The notes under the pieces: model-generated
The model's database searches: none
What the model was told of the DNA's origin: nothing
The model's input: only the letters and a program-made list of their open reading frames with translations
NCBI GenBank assembly: GCA_021561035.1
Contig: CP067346.1
Span: 2,945,001-3,009,000, forward strand
Source of the DNA: Clostridioides sp. ES-S-0054-01
GTDB lineage: Bacteria > Bacillota > Clostridia > Peptostreptococcales > Peptostreptococcaceae
DNA length: 64,000 bases
Direction: 5' to 3'
Shown here: positions 9,692 to 16,893 of the stretch, one piece after another
Position numbering within the stretch: position 1 is the first letter of the stretch
Layout of the letters: each line of letters begins with the position of its first letter
Position numbers and translations under genes: made by a program

Positions 9692-10882
9692 ATGATATCT
9701 AATAAAATGCAAACTTTAGTTGCAAACAGTTCTGTTATAAGAGCTATGTTTGAAGAAGGAAAGAAACTTTCTGATATTTATGGAGAGGAAAATGTTTTTG
9801 ATTTCAGTATAGGAAATCCAAGTGTTGAACCTCCAGAGACTATTAAAGCAGTTATAAATGATATTTTAAATGAAGAATCTCCAAATTTAGTTCATGGATA
9901 TATGAATAACTCAGGATATGAGGATGTAAGAAATGCTATTGCTGAACACATAAATAAAAAAAATGGATTAAATCTTACAAGAGAAAACTTAATTATGACT
10001 TGTGGTGCTGCTGGTGGTCTAAATATTATTTTAAAAACTCTTTTAAATCCTGATGATGAAGTTATTGCTTTTGCACCGTATTTTGGTGAGTATAAAAACT
10101 ATACAGAAAACTATGATGGAAAATTAATAGAAGTTCCTACAAATATAGAAACTTTTGAACCAGATTTAGATGCTCTAAAAAATGCCATTACTTCAAAGAC
10201 AAGAGCTTTAATAATAAACACTCCAAATAATCCTACTGGTGTTATATATTCTGAAGAATTATTAAAAAACCTTGGAGAACTATTAGACTCAAAACAAAAA
10301 GAATTAAATACAAATATATATTTAATTTCTGATGAACCATATAGAGAAATAATTTATGATGGTGCCAAAGTTCCTTGCGTACTAAAATACTATAGAAACT
10401 CATTTATAGGATACTCTTATAGTAAATCATTATCTCTACCTGGTGAACGTATAGGATATATTGTTGCTAATGGACAAATGGATGATTTTGACGATGTTAT
10501 GTCTTCGTTAAATGTTGCAAATAGAATACTTGGATTTGTAAACGCTCCTTCTCTTTTTCAAAGAGTTATTGCAAGAAGTTTAGATGCTGAAGTCGATGTA
10601 AGCATTTATAAAAAGAATTTTGACCTCCTATATAATAGTTTAATCGAAATGGGATATTCTTGTGTTAAGCCTAGTGGTACATTCTATCTATTCCCAAAAT
10701 CTCCAATTGAAGACGATAAAAAATTCTGCAATGATGCAAAACAATTTAATTTATTATTAGTACCAGGTTCTTCTTTTGGTTGTCCAGGTCATTTTAGAGT
10801 GTCATATTGTGTATCTTATGACAAAGTTAAAAGTTCTTTACCGTCATTTGAAAAATTAGCTAAACTTTATAATTTAAAATAA
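9692..10882 (+). CDS. PLP-dependent aminotransferase, class I/II
   Basis: 396 residues of the aspartate aminotransferase fold. NTPNNPTGVIYS, SDEPYREIIYDG and SYSKSLSLPGERIGY are the cofactor-binding stretches; the lysine of SKSLS is the Schiff-base residue and the later Arg in FRVSYCVS binds the substrate carboxylate. The reaction is transfer of an amino group between an amino acid and a 2-oxo acid; the specific amino acid cannot be read. The ATG at 9692 is preceded by AAAAGGAG, and the in-frame GTG at 9683 lies in that site. A strong terminator follows, so it is probably monocistronic. Confidence 0.85.
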   Translation: MISNKMQTLVANSSVIRAMFEEGKKLSDIYGEENVFDFSIGNPSVEPPETIKAVINDILNEESPNLVHGYMNNSGYEDVRNAIAEHINKKNGLNLTRENLIMTCGAAGGLNIILKTLLNPDDEVIAFAPYFGEYKNYTENYDGKLIEVPTNIETFEPDLDALKNAITSKTRALIINTPNNPTGVIYSEELLKNLGELLDSKQKELNTNIYLISDEPYREIIYDGAKVPCVLKYYRNSFIGYSYSKSLSLPGERIGYIVANGQMDDFDDVMSSLNVANRILGFVNAPSLFQRVIARSLDAEVDVSIYKKNFDLLYNSLIEMGYSCVKPSGTFYLFPKSPIEDDKKFCNDAKQFNLLLVPGSSFGCPGHFRVSYCVSYDKVKSSLPSFEKLAKLYNLK

Positions 10883-10908
10883 TTAAATCAAGGTAATTCA
10901 AATAATTA

Positions 10909-10952
10909 ACTACCTTAGTATAGAATCTAAGTATTCTATACTAAGGTAGTTT
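10909..10952 (+). terminator. Terminator after the aminotransferase
   Basis: A perfect 18-base-pair stem, ACTACCTTAGTATAGAAT against its complement, with a six-base loop and trailing T. It is one of the strongest hairpins in the window. Confidence 0.85.
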
Positions 10953-11049
10953 ATAATTTTATGTACTATATTTTATATACTATATTATTCCAATAAACTT
11001 GAATATTGCCATCTATAGTACTAATATAAATTATAAGGAGGTGTTTGAC

Positions 11050-12015
11050 TTGAAAAAAGGTTATGTTTATATAATCCTGACTACCTTATTTTTTAGTTCA
11101 ATGGAAATTAGTCTAAAAACTGTCACTAATGACTTTAATCCCTTACAAATAACCTTATCAAGATTTTTTGTTGGCGGTTTGGTCTTACTACCTTTTGCTG
11201 TAAAAAGATTAAGGTCTCTTAGTCTTTCTATTACAAAATCAGACTTAAGATACTTTGCATTTTTAGGTTTTATGTGTGTAGTGGTAAGTATGTCATTGTA
11301 CCAACTGGCGGTTCTAAACACAAAAGCATCTGTAGTTGCTGTTTTGTTTAGTTGTAATCCAGTCTTTGTAATGCTTCTAGCTTACTTAATTTTGAAGGAA
11401 AAAATATATAGGTACAATGTAATTTCACTTATATTAGAAGTCCTTGGAATTATAGTTATAATAAATCCATTGCATACAAAATTAACTTTTAGTGGAATAT
11501 TCTTAACTTTATCTTCTGCTATTATTTTTTCAATGTATACTGTATTTGGTAAAAGAAAAACCTTAAAATTTGGTGGAATAGTTGTAACTTGTTTTAGTTT
11601 TATATTTGGTAGTTTGGAAATGCTAATATTAGTTTTGTTTACTAAAATTAATTTTATCACAGATATATTAAATAAAAACAAACTTCATGTATTTGCAAAT
11701 ATCCCTATTTTTAGTGGCTATACCTTACACAATATGCCTATTATGATTTATGTATTCGTATTTGTTACAGGTGTTGGTTATGCACTTTACTTCATGGCAA
11801 TGGAAGCTACTTCTACTAGTCTTACATCTTTAGTCTTCTTCTTTAAACCAGTAATATCTCCAATACTAGCATTATTAATACTTAAAGAAATTATTCCTAT
11901 AAACATGGTTATAGGAATTTTATTAATAGTAATGGGTTCAATAATTTCTATTATACCTACAATAATTGCTCAAGCTCATAATAAGCACGTTGAATCATTG
12001 TATAAGGAGTCGTAA
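11050..12015 (+). CDS. EamA/DMT-family exporter
   Basis: About 321 residues with ten predicted membrane helices in two EamA repeats, each opening with the usual FSSMEISLK... and SAIIFSMYTVFGK-type segments and ending in an LKE motif (LILKEKIY in the first, LLILKEIIP in the second). Such proteins export amino acids or other metabolites. I place the start at TTG 11050, eight bases after AAGGAGG; a longer frame from 10999 has no ribosome site, and the in-frame GTG at 11041 overlaps the ribosome site. The substrate is unknown. The IS3 element and split MITE begin about 60 bases downstream. Confidence 0.8.
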   Translation: MKKGYVYIILTTLFFSSMEISLKTVTNDFNPLQITLSRFFVGGLVLLPFAVKRLRSLSLSITKSDLRYFAFLGFMCVVVSMSLYQLAVLNTKASVVAVLFSCNPVFVMLLAYLILKEKIYRYNVISLILEVLGIIVIINPLHTKLTFSGIFLTLSSAIIFSMYTVFGKRKTLKFGGIVVTCFSFIFGSLEMLILVLFTKINFITDILNKNKLHVFANIPIFSGYTLHNMPIMIYVFVFVTGVGYALYFMAMEATSTSLTSLVFFFKPVISPILALLILKEIIPINMVIGILLIVMGSIISIIPTIIAQAHNKHVESLYKES

Positions 12016-12070
12016 TTGATGTGTTATTGTAGTTATAAATAAGAATAAAATTATTCGTTATACATGTAAT

Positions 12071-12092
12071 ATAAAAGAGGCTATCTAAAAAT
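12071..12092. repeat. Left fragment of the MITE-like repeat split by the IS3 element
   Basis: The sequence ending GGCTATCTAAAAAT corresponds to the terminal part (GGAGCTGTCTCAAAAT) of the intact repeat at 2041-2172. Joined to 13393-13500 with one AAAT removed, it rebuilds the intact order base for base in length: GCTATCTAAAAATAGAG against GCTGTCTCAAAATAGAG. Confidence 0.7.
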
Positions 12093-12136
12093 TGGATATG
12101 TCCCTGTCAAGTAGACAGACTTAAAAAAGGCTATCT

Positions 12137-12964
12137 TTACGCACAATGAGTTCGATATTCAATCGGACTCATTCCGTTTTTTAATTGTATTCTTTCATTA
12201 TTATAAAAATAAATATAATCATTTATTAGACTAATCATTTTCTTTGGATCTGTAGTATCAATTAAATATATTAATTCAGATTTAAAATGACTGAAAAAAC
12301 TTTCTATAGGAGCATTATCCCAGCAGTTGCCCTTTCGGGACATTGATTGTATAATACCATTATCCTTAAGCCTTTTAGAGTAAGATCTACTTGTATATTG
12401 TGAACCTTGATCTGTATGTAAAATACAATCTTTAGCTAAATTCATATTTATTAGTTGATTTACTGTATTATTAACTAATTTAGTATCCATTTTTGTACTT
12501 ATCTCATATGCCACTATTTCACCATTAAATAAATCTTTGGCTACATTCATATATAAGAATTTTTTACCGATAGGTATGTATGTTATATCCATACAAATTT
12601 TTTCTAATGGTTGATTAGCTCTAAATTCACGATTTAATATATTATCATATATCTCATATGATTTAAACTTACGTCTATATACTTTCTTTCTAATAATAGA
12701 TTTAATACCTAGTTCTTTCATCAACCTATATACTCTCTTATGATTAATAGGGCTATCAAGTATTTTATTTAAATAAGTACAAATTCTTTTTCTACCGTAA
12801 GTTCCTCTATATTTTTTATGTATTTCAATTATATAATCCTTAATAATTCTATCTTTGATACCCCTATCGGAAGATTTTTTAGAATAACTTAGCCATTTAT
12901 AGTAACCGCTTCTTGACACACCTATCAACTTACACATACTAGAAATACTATACTTCCTAGACAT
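12137..12964 (-). CDS. IS3-family transposase OrfB (DDE integrase domain)
   Basis: 275 residues. An HTH-21-like N-terminus (MCKLIGVSRSGYYKWL) is followed by the rve integrase core: the first catalytic Asp in KICMDITYIPIGKKFLYMNV, the second in CILHTDQGSQYTS and the Glu in CWDNAPIESFFSHFKSE, then the usual YFYNNERIQLKNGMSPIEYR tail (as NNERIQ and SPIEYR). It is normally made as an OrfAB fusion by slippage of -1 on the run at 13021-13027, not from its own start. Length is normal for the family. Confidence 0.92.
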   Translation of the reverse strand: MSRKYSISSMCKLIGVSRSGYYKWLSYSKKSSDRGIKDRIIKDYIIEIHKKYRGTYGRKRICTYLNKILDSPINHKRVYRLMKELGIKSIIRKKVYRRKFKSYEIYDNILNREFRANQPLEKICMDITYIPIGKKFLYMNVAKDLFNGEIVAYEISTKMDTKLVNNTVNQLINMNLAKDCILHTDQGSQYTSRSYSKRLKDNGIIQSMSRKGNCWDNAPIESFFSHFKSELIYLIDTTDPKKMISLINDYIYFYNNERIQLKNGMSPIEYRTHCA

Positions 12965-12990
12965 AAGTTTAATTGTTTTAAATTTATCGC

Positions 12991-13308
12991 TTACTTTGAC
13001 TTGTCCAATAGGGTACTTAACTTTTTTAAGAATTCATTCTCCATGCGTAAGTACTTCAATTCTTCTTCAACAGATTTAAATTTTCTATTATCATTTTCTA
13101 GACTAATATTTTTAAATCTGCCCCTAGTTTCATCATTAAACGCAGTTTTACCTTTATTTTTATAATCTTTTACCCAGTTTTGAACTTGTGTTTTGCTTCT
13201 TATATTCAGCATCTCAGCAATTTTGTATGATGAGTATCCTTCTTTTATATATAAGTTTACAGCTTTTAGTTTAAGTTCTTTGCTATATTTTTTGTGTTTT
13301 TTAGACAT
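12991..13308 (-). CDS. IS3-family OrfA (helix-turn-helix)
   Basis: 105 residues. The helix-turn-helix KLKAVNLYIKEGYSSYKIAE followed by LNIRSKTQVQNWVKDYKNKG binds the element ends, and the C-terminal leucine-zipper-like helix (EELKYLRMENEFLKKL) mediates multimerisation. The sequence CTTAAAAAAG at its end is the A6G slippery site (13021-13027). A -1 shift there enters the frame that runs without stop into orfB. Confidence 0.92.
   Translation of the reverse strand: MSKKHKKYSKELKLKAVNLYIKEGYSSYKIAEMLNIRSKTQVQNWVKDYKNKGKTAFNDETRGRFKNISLENDNRKFKSVEEELKYLRMENEFLKKLSTLLDKSK
13021..13027 (-). other. A6G programmed -1 frameshift site of the IS3 element
   Basis: On the minus strand the run AAAAAAG occurs in the codons TTA-AAA-AAG near the end of orfA. 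After a -1 slip translation continues as KVKYPIGQVKVSDKFKTIKL into orfB with no stop, as is usual for IS3 transposase production. Confidence 0.8.
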
Positions 13309-13392
13309 AGAAAAACCCCCTTAGAGTATACGCTTTTTAGACCTATTATAATAGCCTTTTATTTAAATGTCTACTATAAGGGGATTATACTA

Positions 13393-13500
13393 AAATAGAG
13401 ATAAGCCTTTTTTTACTGTTGAAATGATGAAAATATATTTGATTTCATACAGAAAAGAGTGCCTCCTGAACTAAAAAGTTCATTTTGAGACACCCCCTTA
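13393..13500. repeat. MITE-like repeat, main part of the split copy
   Basis: The reverse complement matches 2041-2145 closely (GGTGTCTCAAAATGAACTTTTT and CATCATTTCAACAGT, with scattered differences). It begins at the right border of the IS3 element. The copy lies 32 bases after the stop of the Pro-Pro endopeptidase gene and in the opposite orientation to the intact copy. Confidence 0.8.
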
Positions 13501-13531
13501 ATTTGTATTTATTTTAAATTTATTAAATTCT

Positions 13532-14194
13532 CTATTTAGCTAAGTTGTGTAAAAAGCTATAAGTTTGTGGACAAGTTGCTTTTAACTTACTATTGGTATC
13601 TTGATTTAAATAGTAATATGCAAATGCTTCTGCAAAGAATTCTTCGGGATATATACCTAAATAATTTACATTACCTAAAAAACGTCCTTCTTTAGCAAAT
13701 ATTCGTTTAAATTGTGCTGACTTAGAAATATCATTTAATACTATATGATCTATTGCATGTGCTGTTTCATGTAATTCTAAGTTTATTGCATCATGACCTT
13801 TACCTTTGTTACTAAATCCTATTCTAAGGGCTACTGTGCTTCCACCTAAACCTGGAACATCATCCCAAGTTTTTCCAGTGCCTTCCCAACCCTTAGGAAC
13901 TACACCTTTTAAATAAGCATATTCTTTTTCATCTGTTAACTTTCCACTTAATAATTTTATTTTTAAATTATCTTGCTTTAATGCATTTAAATACTTTCCA
14001 TCTATTTTAGCTAGTCTATTTACCATAGCATTAGCTTCATTTTTATTGTAATTTCCATTTGGAAGAACCACTATTTTACTAAGTATTTTTTTATTTTGTT
14101 GTATAGTAGTACTGACTGCATGTACACTTACTGAAACTGAACTTATTAAGAATATTGATATTATAGCGATTAATAATTTTTTACTTGGTCTCAT
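13532..14194 (-). CDS. zmp1: Secreted Pro-Pro endopeptidase PPEP-1 (Zmp1)
   Basis: 220 residues matching the C. difficile PPEP-1. A signal peptide (KKLLIAIISIFLISSVSVSVHA, cleaved near residue 26) is followed by the metalloprotease domain with HETAH at 142-146 and the third zinc ligand Glu185 in YPEEFFAEAFAYYY. These positions agree exactly with the published active site. The enzyme cuts between the two prolines of (V/I)NP-PVP sequences in surface adhesins and so releases the cell from its anchor. Its known substrate type is encoded by the neighbour at 14563-14997. A type I c-di-GMP riboswitch with terminator lies upstream and should switch it off when c-di-GMP is high. Confidence 0.95.
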   Translation of the reverse strand: MRPSKKLLIAIISIFLISSVSVSVHAVSTTIQQNKKILSKIVVLPNGNYNKNEANAMVNRLAKIDGKYLNALKQDNLKIKLLSGKLTDEKEYAYLKGVVPKGWEGTGKTWDDVPGLGGSTVALRIGFSNKGKGHDAINLELHETAHAIDHIVLNDISKSAQFKRIFAKEGRFLGNVNYLGIYPEEFFAEAFAYYYLNQDTNSKLKATCPQTYSFLHNLAK

Positions 14195-14243
14195 ATTATT
14201 CCCTCCTTTGAATTAGGCCGGGAGCAATAAATTTCAAAATAAA

Positions 14244-14265
14244 AAAGATACTCAAGAGTATCTTT
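14244..14265 (-). terminator. Expression-platform terminator of the c-di-GMP-I riboswitch
   Basis: AAAGATACTC-TT-GAGTATCTTT followed by TTTATTTT on the minus strand, lying between the aptamer and the zmp1 start. It is expected to form when ligand is bound (OFF switch). Confidence 0.8.
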
Positions 14266-14290
14266 GTATATACAAAAAGAAATTCTTACT

Positions 14291-14374
14291 CTTTTCGGCA
14301 ACTGGCTGGCATGGTTTATTAAACTTTAGCCCCTATAGCTTTGCGTCACTAGGTTTCCCTAGTTTTGCCTCATT
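14291..14374 (-). promoter_or_regulatory. c-di-GMP type I (GEMM) riboswitch upstream of zmp1
   Basis: On the minus strand the aptamer shows the GEMM landmarks in order: GGCAAAAC, the GGGAAACC tetraloop stem, GTGACGCAAAGC, GGGGCTAAAG, and finally GCCAGCCAGTTGCC closing the receptor side. It is followed by an intrinsic terminator (14244-14265) and then zmp1. The known C. difficile switch at this gene reduces transcription when c-di-GMP rises, which favours attachment over release. Confidence 0.93.
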
Positions 14375-14474
14375 TAATTTTATATCTACATTATAGCTTA
14401 CATCTCCTTAATTGTCTATGGGGTATTGGAATTTTTTTCTAAGAAGTTATTATTTTTTTACATAAATACACCAA

Positions 14475-14532
14475 AAAAATATCTTCTAACAATATTTTCA
14501 CTATTAAATATTATTTTAGAAGATATTTTTTA
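14475..14532 (-). terminator. Terminator after the short adhesin gene
   Basis: AAAAAATATCTTCTAA and TTAGAAGATATTTTTT form a long AT-rich stem usable in both directions. It separates the adhesin transcript from the zmp1 riboswitch downstream. Confidence 0.7.
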
Positions 14533-14562
14533 ATATTACTTATATTTTTATAATGTTAGGGT

Positions 14563-14997
14563 CTAATTTGTATTTTTGTCTCGTCTTAATATAATAATCC
14601 CTATAATAGCTCCTAGACCTAATAGTATTCCTCCAATAATTGTAGTATTATGTCCTGTCTTTGGTGGTACTGGCGGATTTACCACAGTATACTCTTTTAC
14701 GTTATTATTCTTTTCTTCTGATACTAATGGTTTTACTACTTCTGGTATTGGAACAATTGGTTTAACAGGCTTTTCTATTATATCATCTGAGGGTGGTATT
14801 GGTGGATTTACCACATCATCTGATGGTGGTACTGGTGGATTTTCATCTCCAGTTGACAAATTAGTTGAACCACTTTGAATTCTACTATTCTCTCCTAACT
14901 CCAAAGCATAAGATACAGTTGGATATATTGTAGATACCACCATACTTAGAATCATAATTAAACTGATTAATAATGCCTTTTTATTTTCTTTCTTCAT
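14563..14997 (-). CDS. Short PPKTG-anchored surface protein, CD2831-like with the adhesin domains missing
   Basis: 144 residues: signal peptide (cleavage after SYA, residue 31), a proline-rich stalk, then PPKTG at 111-115, a hydrophobic helix and an RRDKN tail, which together form a sortase B-type anchor. PPEP-1 sites occur at ENPPVP (52-57), VNPPIP (63-68) and VNPPVP (106-111), the last touching the anchor motif. The homologue at this place in other strains (CD2831) is a collagen-binding adhesin of nearly 1000 residues. Here there is no ligand-binding or Cna-B domain at all, although head, stalk and anchor stay in one frame. I infer a large in-frame deletion; an alternative is a dedicated mini-protein. 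A c-di-GMP-II ON switch lies upstream. Confidence 0.85.
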   Translation of the reverse strand: MKKENKKALLISLIMILSMVVSTIYPTVSYALELGENSRIQSGSTNLSTGDENPPVPPSDDVVNPPIPPSDDIIEKPVKPIVPIPEVVKPLVSEEKNNNVKEYTVVNPPVPPKTGHNTTIIGGILLGLGAIIGIIILRRDKNTN

Positions 14998-15082
14998 ATA
15001 GATTCCTCCCCTCTAGACTGTATATAATATATAATCTTCCATTAAGATTATATATAAATTAATTTTTACTAAAAAATTATAC

Positions 15083-15190
15083 AAAAAAAGCCATGAAAAT
15101 AAATAAATTTATATTCATAGCCGGTTGCACCACTGACTCAGTATATCCATAAGGTGCCCAATAATAGAATATACTTCAACATCTCTATAA
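15083..15190 (-). promoter_or_regulatory. c-di-GMP type II riboswitch with terminator, upstream of the short adhesin
   Basis: Minus strand. TTGGGCACCT, a hairpin with ACTGAGTCAGT, then GTGGTGCAACCGGC match the c-di-GMP-II core; compare the well-known GGGCAC...GTGCAACCG pairing. The 3' part GGCTATGAATAT also pairs with ATTTTCATGGC, which is followed by seven T (15083-15122). Aptamer and terminator therefore compete, and ligand binding should prevent termination (ON switch). Together with the OFF switch at zmp1 this gives opposite control of adhesin and protease. Confidence 0.88.
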
Positions 15191-15320
15191 TATTTCATAA
15201 AAAACAATTAAAATTGTTATATTCATATTAAATATAATTATATATTTCTATTATATTATGCATTTATACTCTTGTCTATATTTTTTACATTTTTTACCTT
15301 ATTAAAATATTAATTAATCA

Positions 15321-16499
15321 TCAAATAAAATCTTTATCTACAATAATAACACAATTATATTCAGGGTTTATCTCCTTAACTAATTTTGTTATATCTTCTT
15401 TTAAATCGTCTTCTGACATACCTTTGGAAAATTCAGAAGGATTGACTACTATATCAAATACTAAATTCTTCTTACTTCCCTTTCCAACTATTCTAAAATC
15501 ATGCATAGATTTTACAAGGCTATTTTTCTTAAGTATTTCTTCAAGCTCTTTTTTTGCTGACATAACTTCTTCATCTTCAAGACATATTGGGTCCATGTGG
15601 ATTACTAAATATATATCTAATTTCTCAGATATTTCTCTCTCTGCAGTATCTATGATTTCATGGATTTCCATTATATCTATGTTAGATGGAATTTCTGCGT
15701 GTATAGATGCGATACATCTGCCAACTCCATAGTTATGAATGATTAAATCATGTGTACCTATTATATGTTTATAAGATGACAACAATTCTATAATAGATTT
15801 TACCATTTCTTCATCTGGTGCTTCTCCTAGAAGAGGATTTATAGTATCTTTTACAAGAGAAAAACCAGCATAAAGTATTACTAACGATACTGCAATACCC
15901 ACATATCCATCTATAGGAAAACTAGTAAATCTAACTACAATAAATGATATAACTACACAGCTTGATGTAAATACATCTCCTAGAGCATCAAGTGAAACTG
16001 CTTTTAATGCTGAAGAATTAATCTTATTTCCCATAAATTTATTAAAACGGCTCAACCAGATTTTAATCATTATAGATGCAATCAAAAGTATAAGTGGTAT
16101 TACTTCAAATTTTACAGGAACTGGATTTACTATTCTTTCTATAGATGACTTTACAAATTGAAGTCCAACCAGCATCACCATAAATGCTACTATTAACGCT
16201 GATAAATACTCTATTCTTCCATGTCCAAAAGGATGCTCTTTATCAGCTGGCTTACTTGCTAATTTAAAGCCTATCATAGTTATTGCTGAAGATGCCATAT
16301 CAGAAAGATTATTAAATGCATCAGCCATTATAGCTATACTTGATGTTAGCATGCCTGTGAATATTTTTATCACAAATAAAAGTAAATTAGATAATATACC
16401 TACTACACCAGCCACATAACCATACTTATTTCTAACATCTGTATTTTGAACGTTTTCGCTATCTCTGATAAATGTTTTGACTAGGATTTTTGAAAACAT
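15321..16499 (-). CDS. Cation diffusion facilitator exporter
   Basis: 392 residues of the CDF family. Six membrane helices fill the first 210 residues, with the metal-site segments SIAIMADAFNNLSDMASS (HD/ND-x-x-SD type) and AVSLDALGDVFTSSCVV. A cytoplasmic domain follows (GVGRCIASIHAEIPSNIDIMEIHE) and then a second regulatory repeat, making it longer than the minimal 300 residues. It exports Zn2+, Fe2+, Mn2+ or similar ions in exchange for protons. AAGGAGG precedes the ATG. The gene is flanked by non-coding AT-rich stretches and seems monocistronic. Confidence 0.85.
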   Translation of the reverse strand: MFSKILVKTFIRDSENVQNTDVRNKYGYVAGVVGILSNLLLFVIKIFTGMLTSSIAIMADAFNNLSDMASSAITMIGFKLASKPADKEHPFGHGRIEYLSALIVAFMVMLVGLQFVKSSIERIVNPVPVKFEVIPLILLIASIMIKIWLSRFNKFMGNKINSSALKAVSLDALGDVFTSSCVVISFIVVRFTSFPIDGYVGIAVSLVILYAGFSLVKDTINPLLGEAPDEEMVKSIIELLSSYKHIIGTHDLIIHNYGVGRCIASIHAEIPSNIDIMEIHEIIDTAEREISEKLDIYLVIHMDPICLEDEEVMSAKKELEEILKKNSLVKSMHDFRIVGKGSKKNLVFDIVVNPSEFSKGMSEDDLKEDITKLVKEINPEYNCVIIVDKDFI

Positions 16500-16845
16500 A
16501 AAACTTACCTCCTTGTCTTTTATTTTATTAACAAAATTTAGAATCTATATCTTTATCTATGATAACATAATTTATATATAAAATTCTTAAAAATTACTCT
16601 ACTTCAATAAAATATTATTCCATATGTCCATCTAGATACAAATTATTATATTCCATAAAATTTTTATAGATTAATATATGTTTAATATATTCTATGTTGA
16701 TTTTTACAAAGATTTTTTATTATGGTAGTATCATTTTTCCCAAGTATCACTTAGAATATGATTTTTTTGTATCATATATTTTAATTTAAAATGATAAAAT
16801 TTTGCTATTCCAAAACCCTTGTTGATATAAATTTTTTCTAATGAA

Positions 16846-16884
16846 AAAACCGCAAAGTCACAATATATATGCTACTTTGCGGTT
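16846..16884 (-). terminator. Terminator of the P-type ATPase gene
   Basis: Minus strand: AAACCGCAAAGT and ACTTTGCGGTTTTTT pair with a loop of about 15 bases. The hairpin starts ten bases past the stop codon. Confidence 0.85.
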
Positions 16885-16893
16885 TCATAAAAA

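Larger units (their letters stand above)
12093..13392 (-). mobile_element. IS3-family (IS150-like) insertion sequence, complete
   Basis: 1300 bases with orfA and orfB on the minus strand. The ends align as imperfect inverted repeats of about 40 bases: TGGATATGTCCC...AGTAGACA...AAAAGGCTAT at the left and TAGTATAATCCCC...AGTAGACA...AAAAGGCTAT reversed at the right. AAAT flanks both sides (12089-12092 and 13393-13396) as a four-base target duplication. Both reading frames are open and the slippage site is intact, so the element may still be active. It landed inside a MITE-like repeat downstream of the Pro-Pro endopeptidase gene. Confidence 0.9.
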
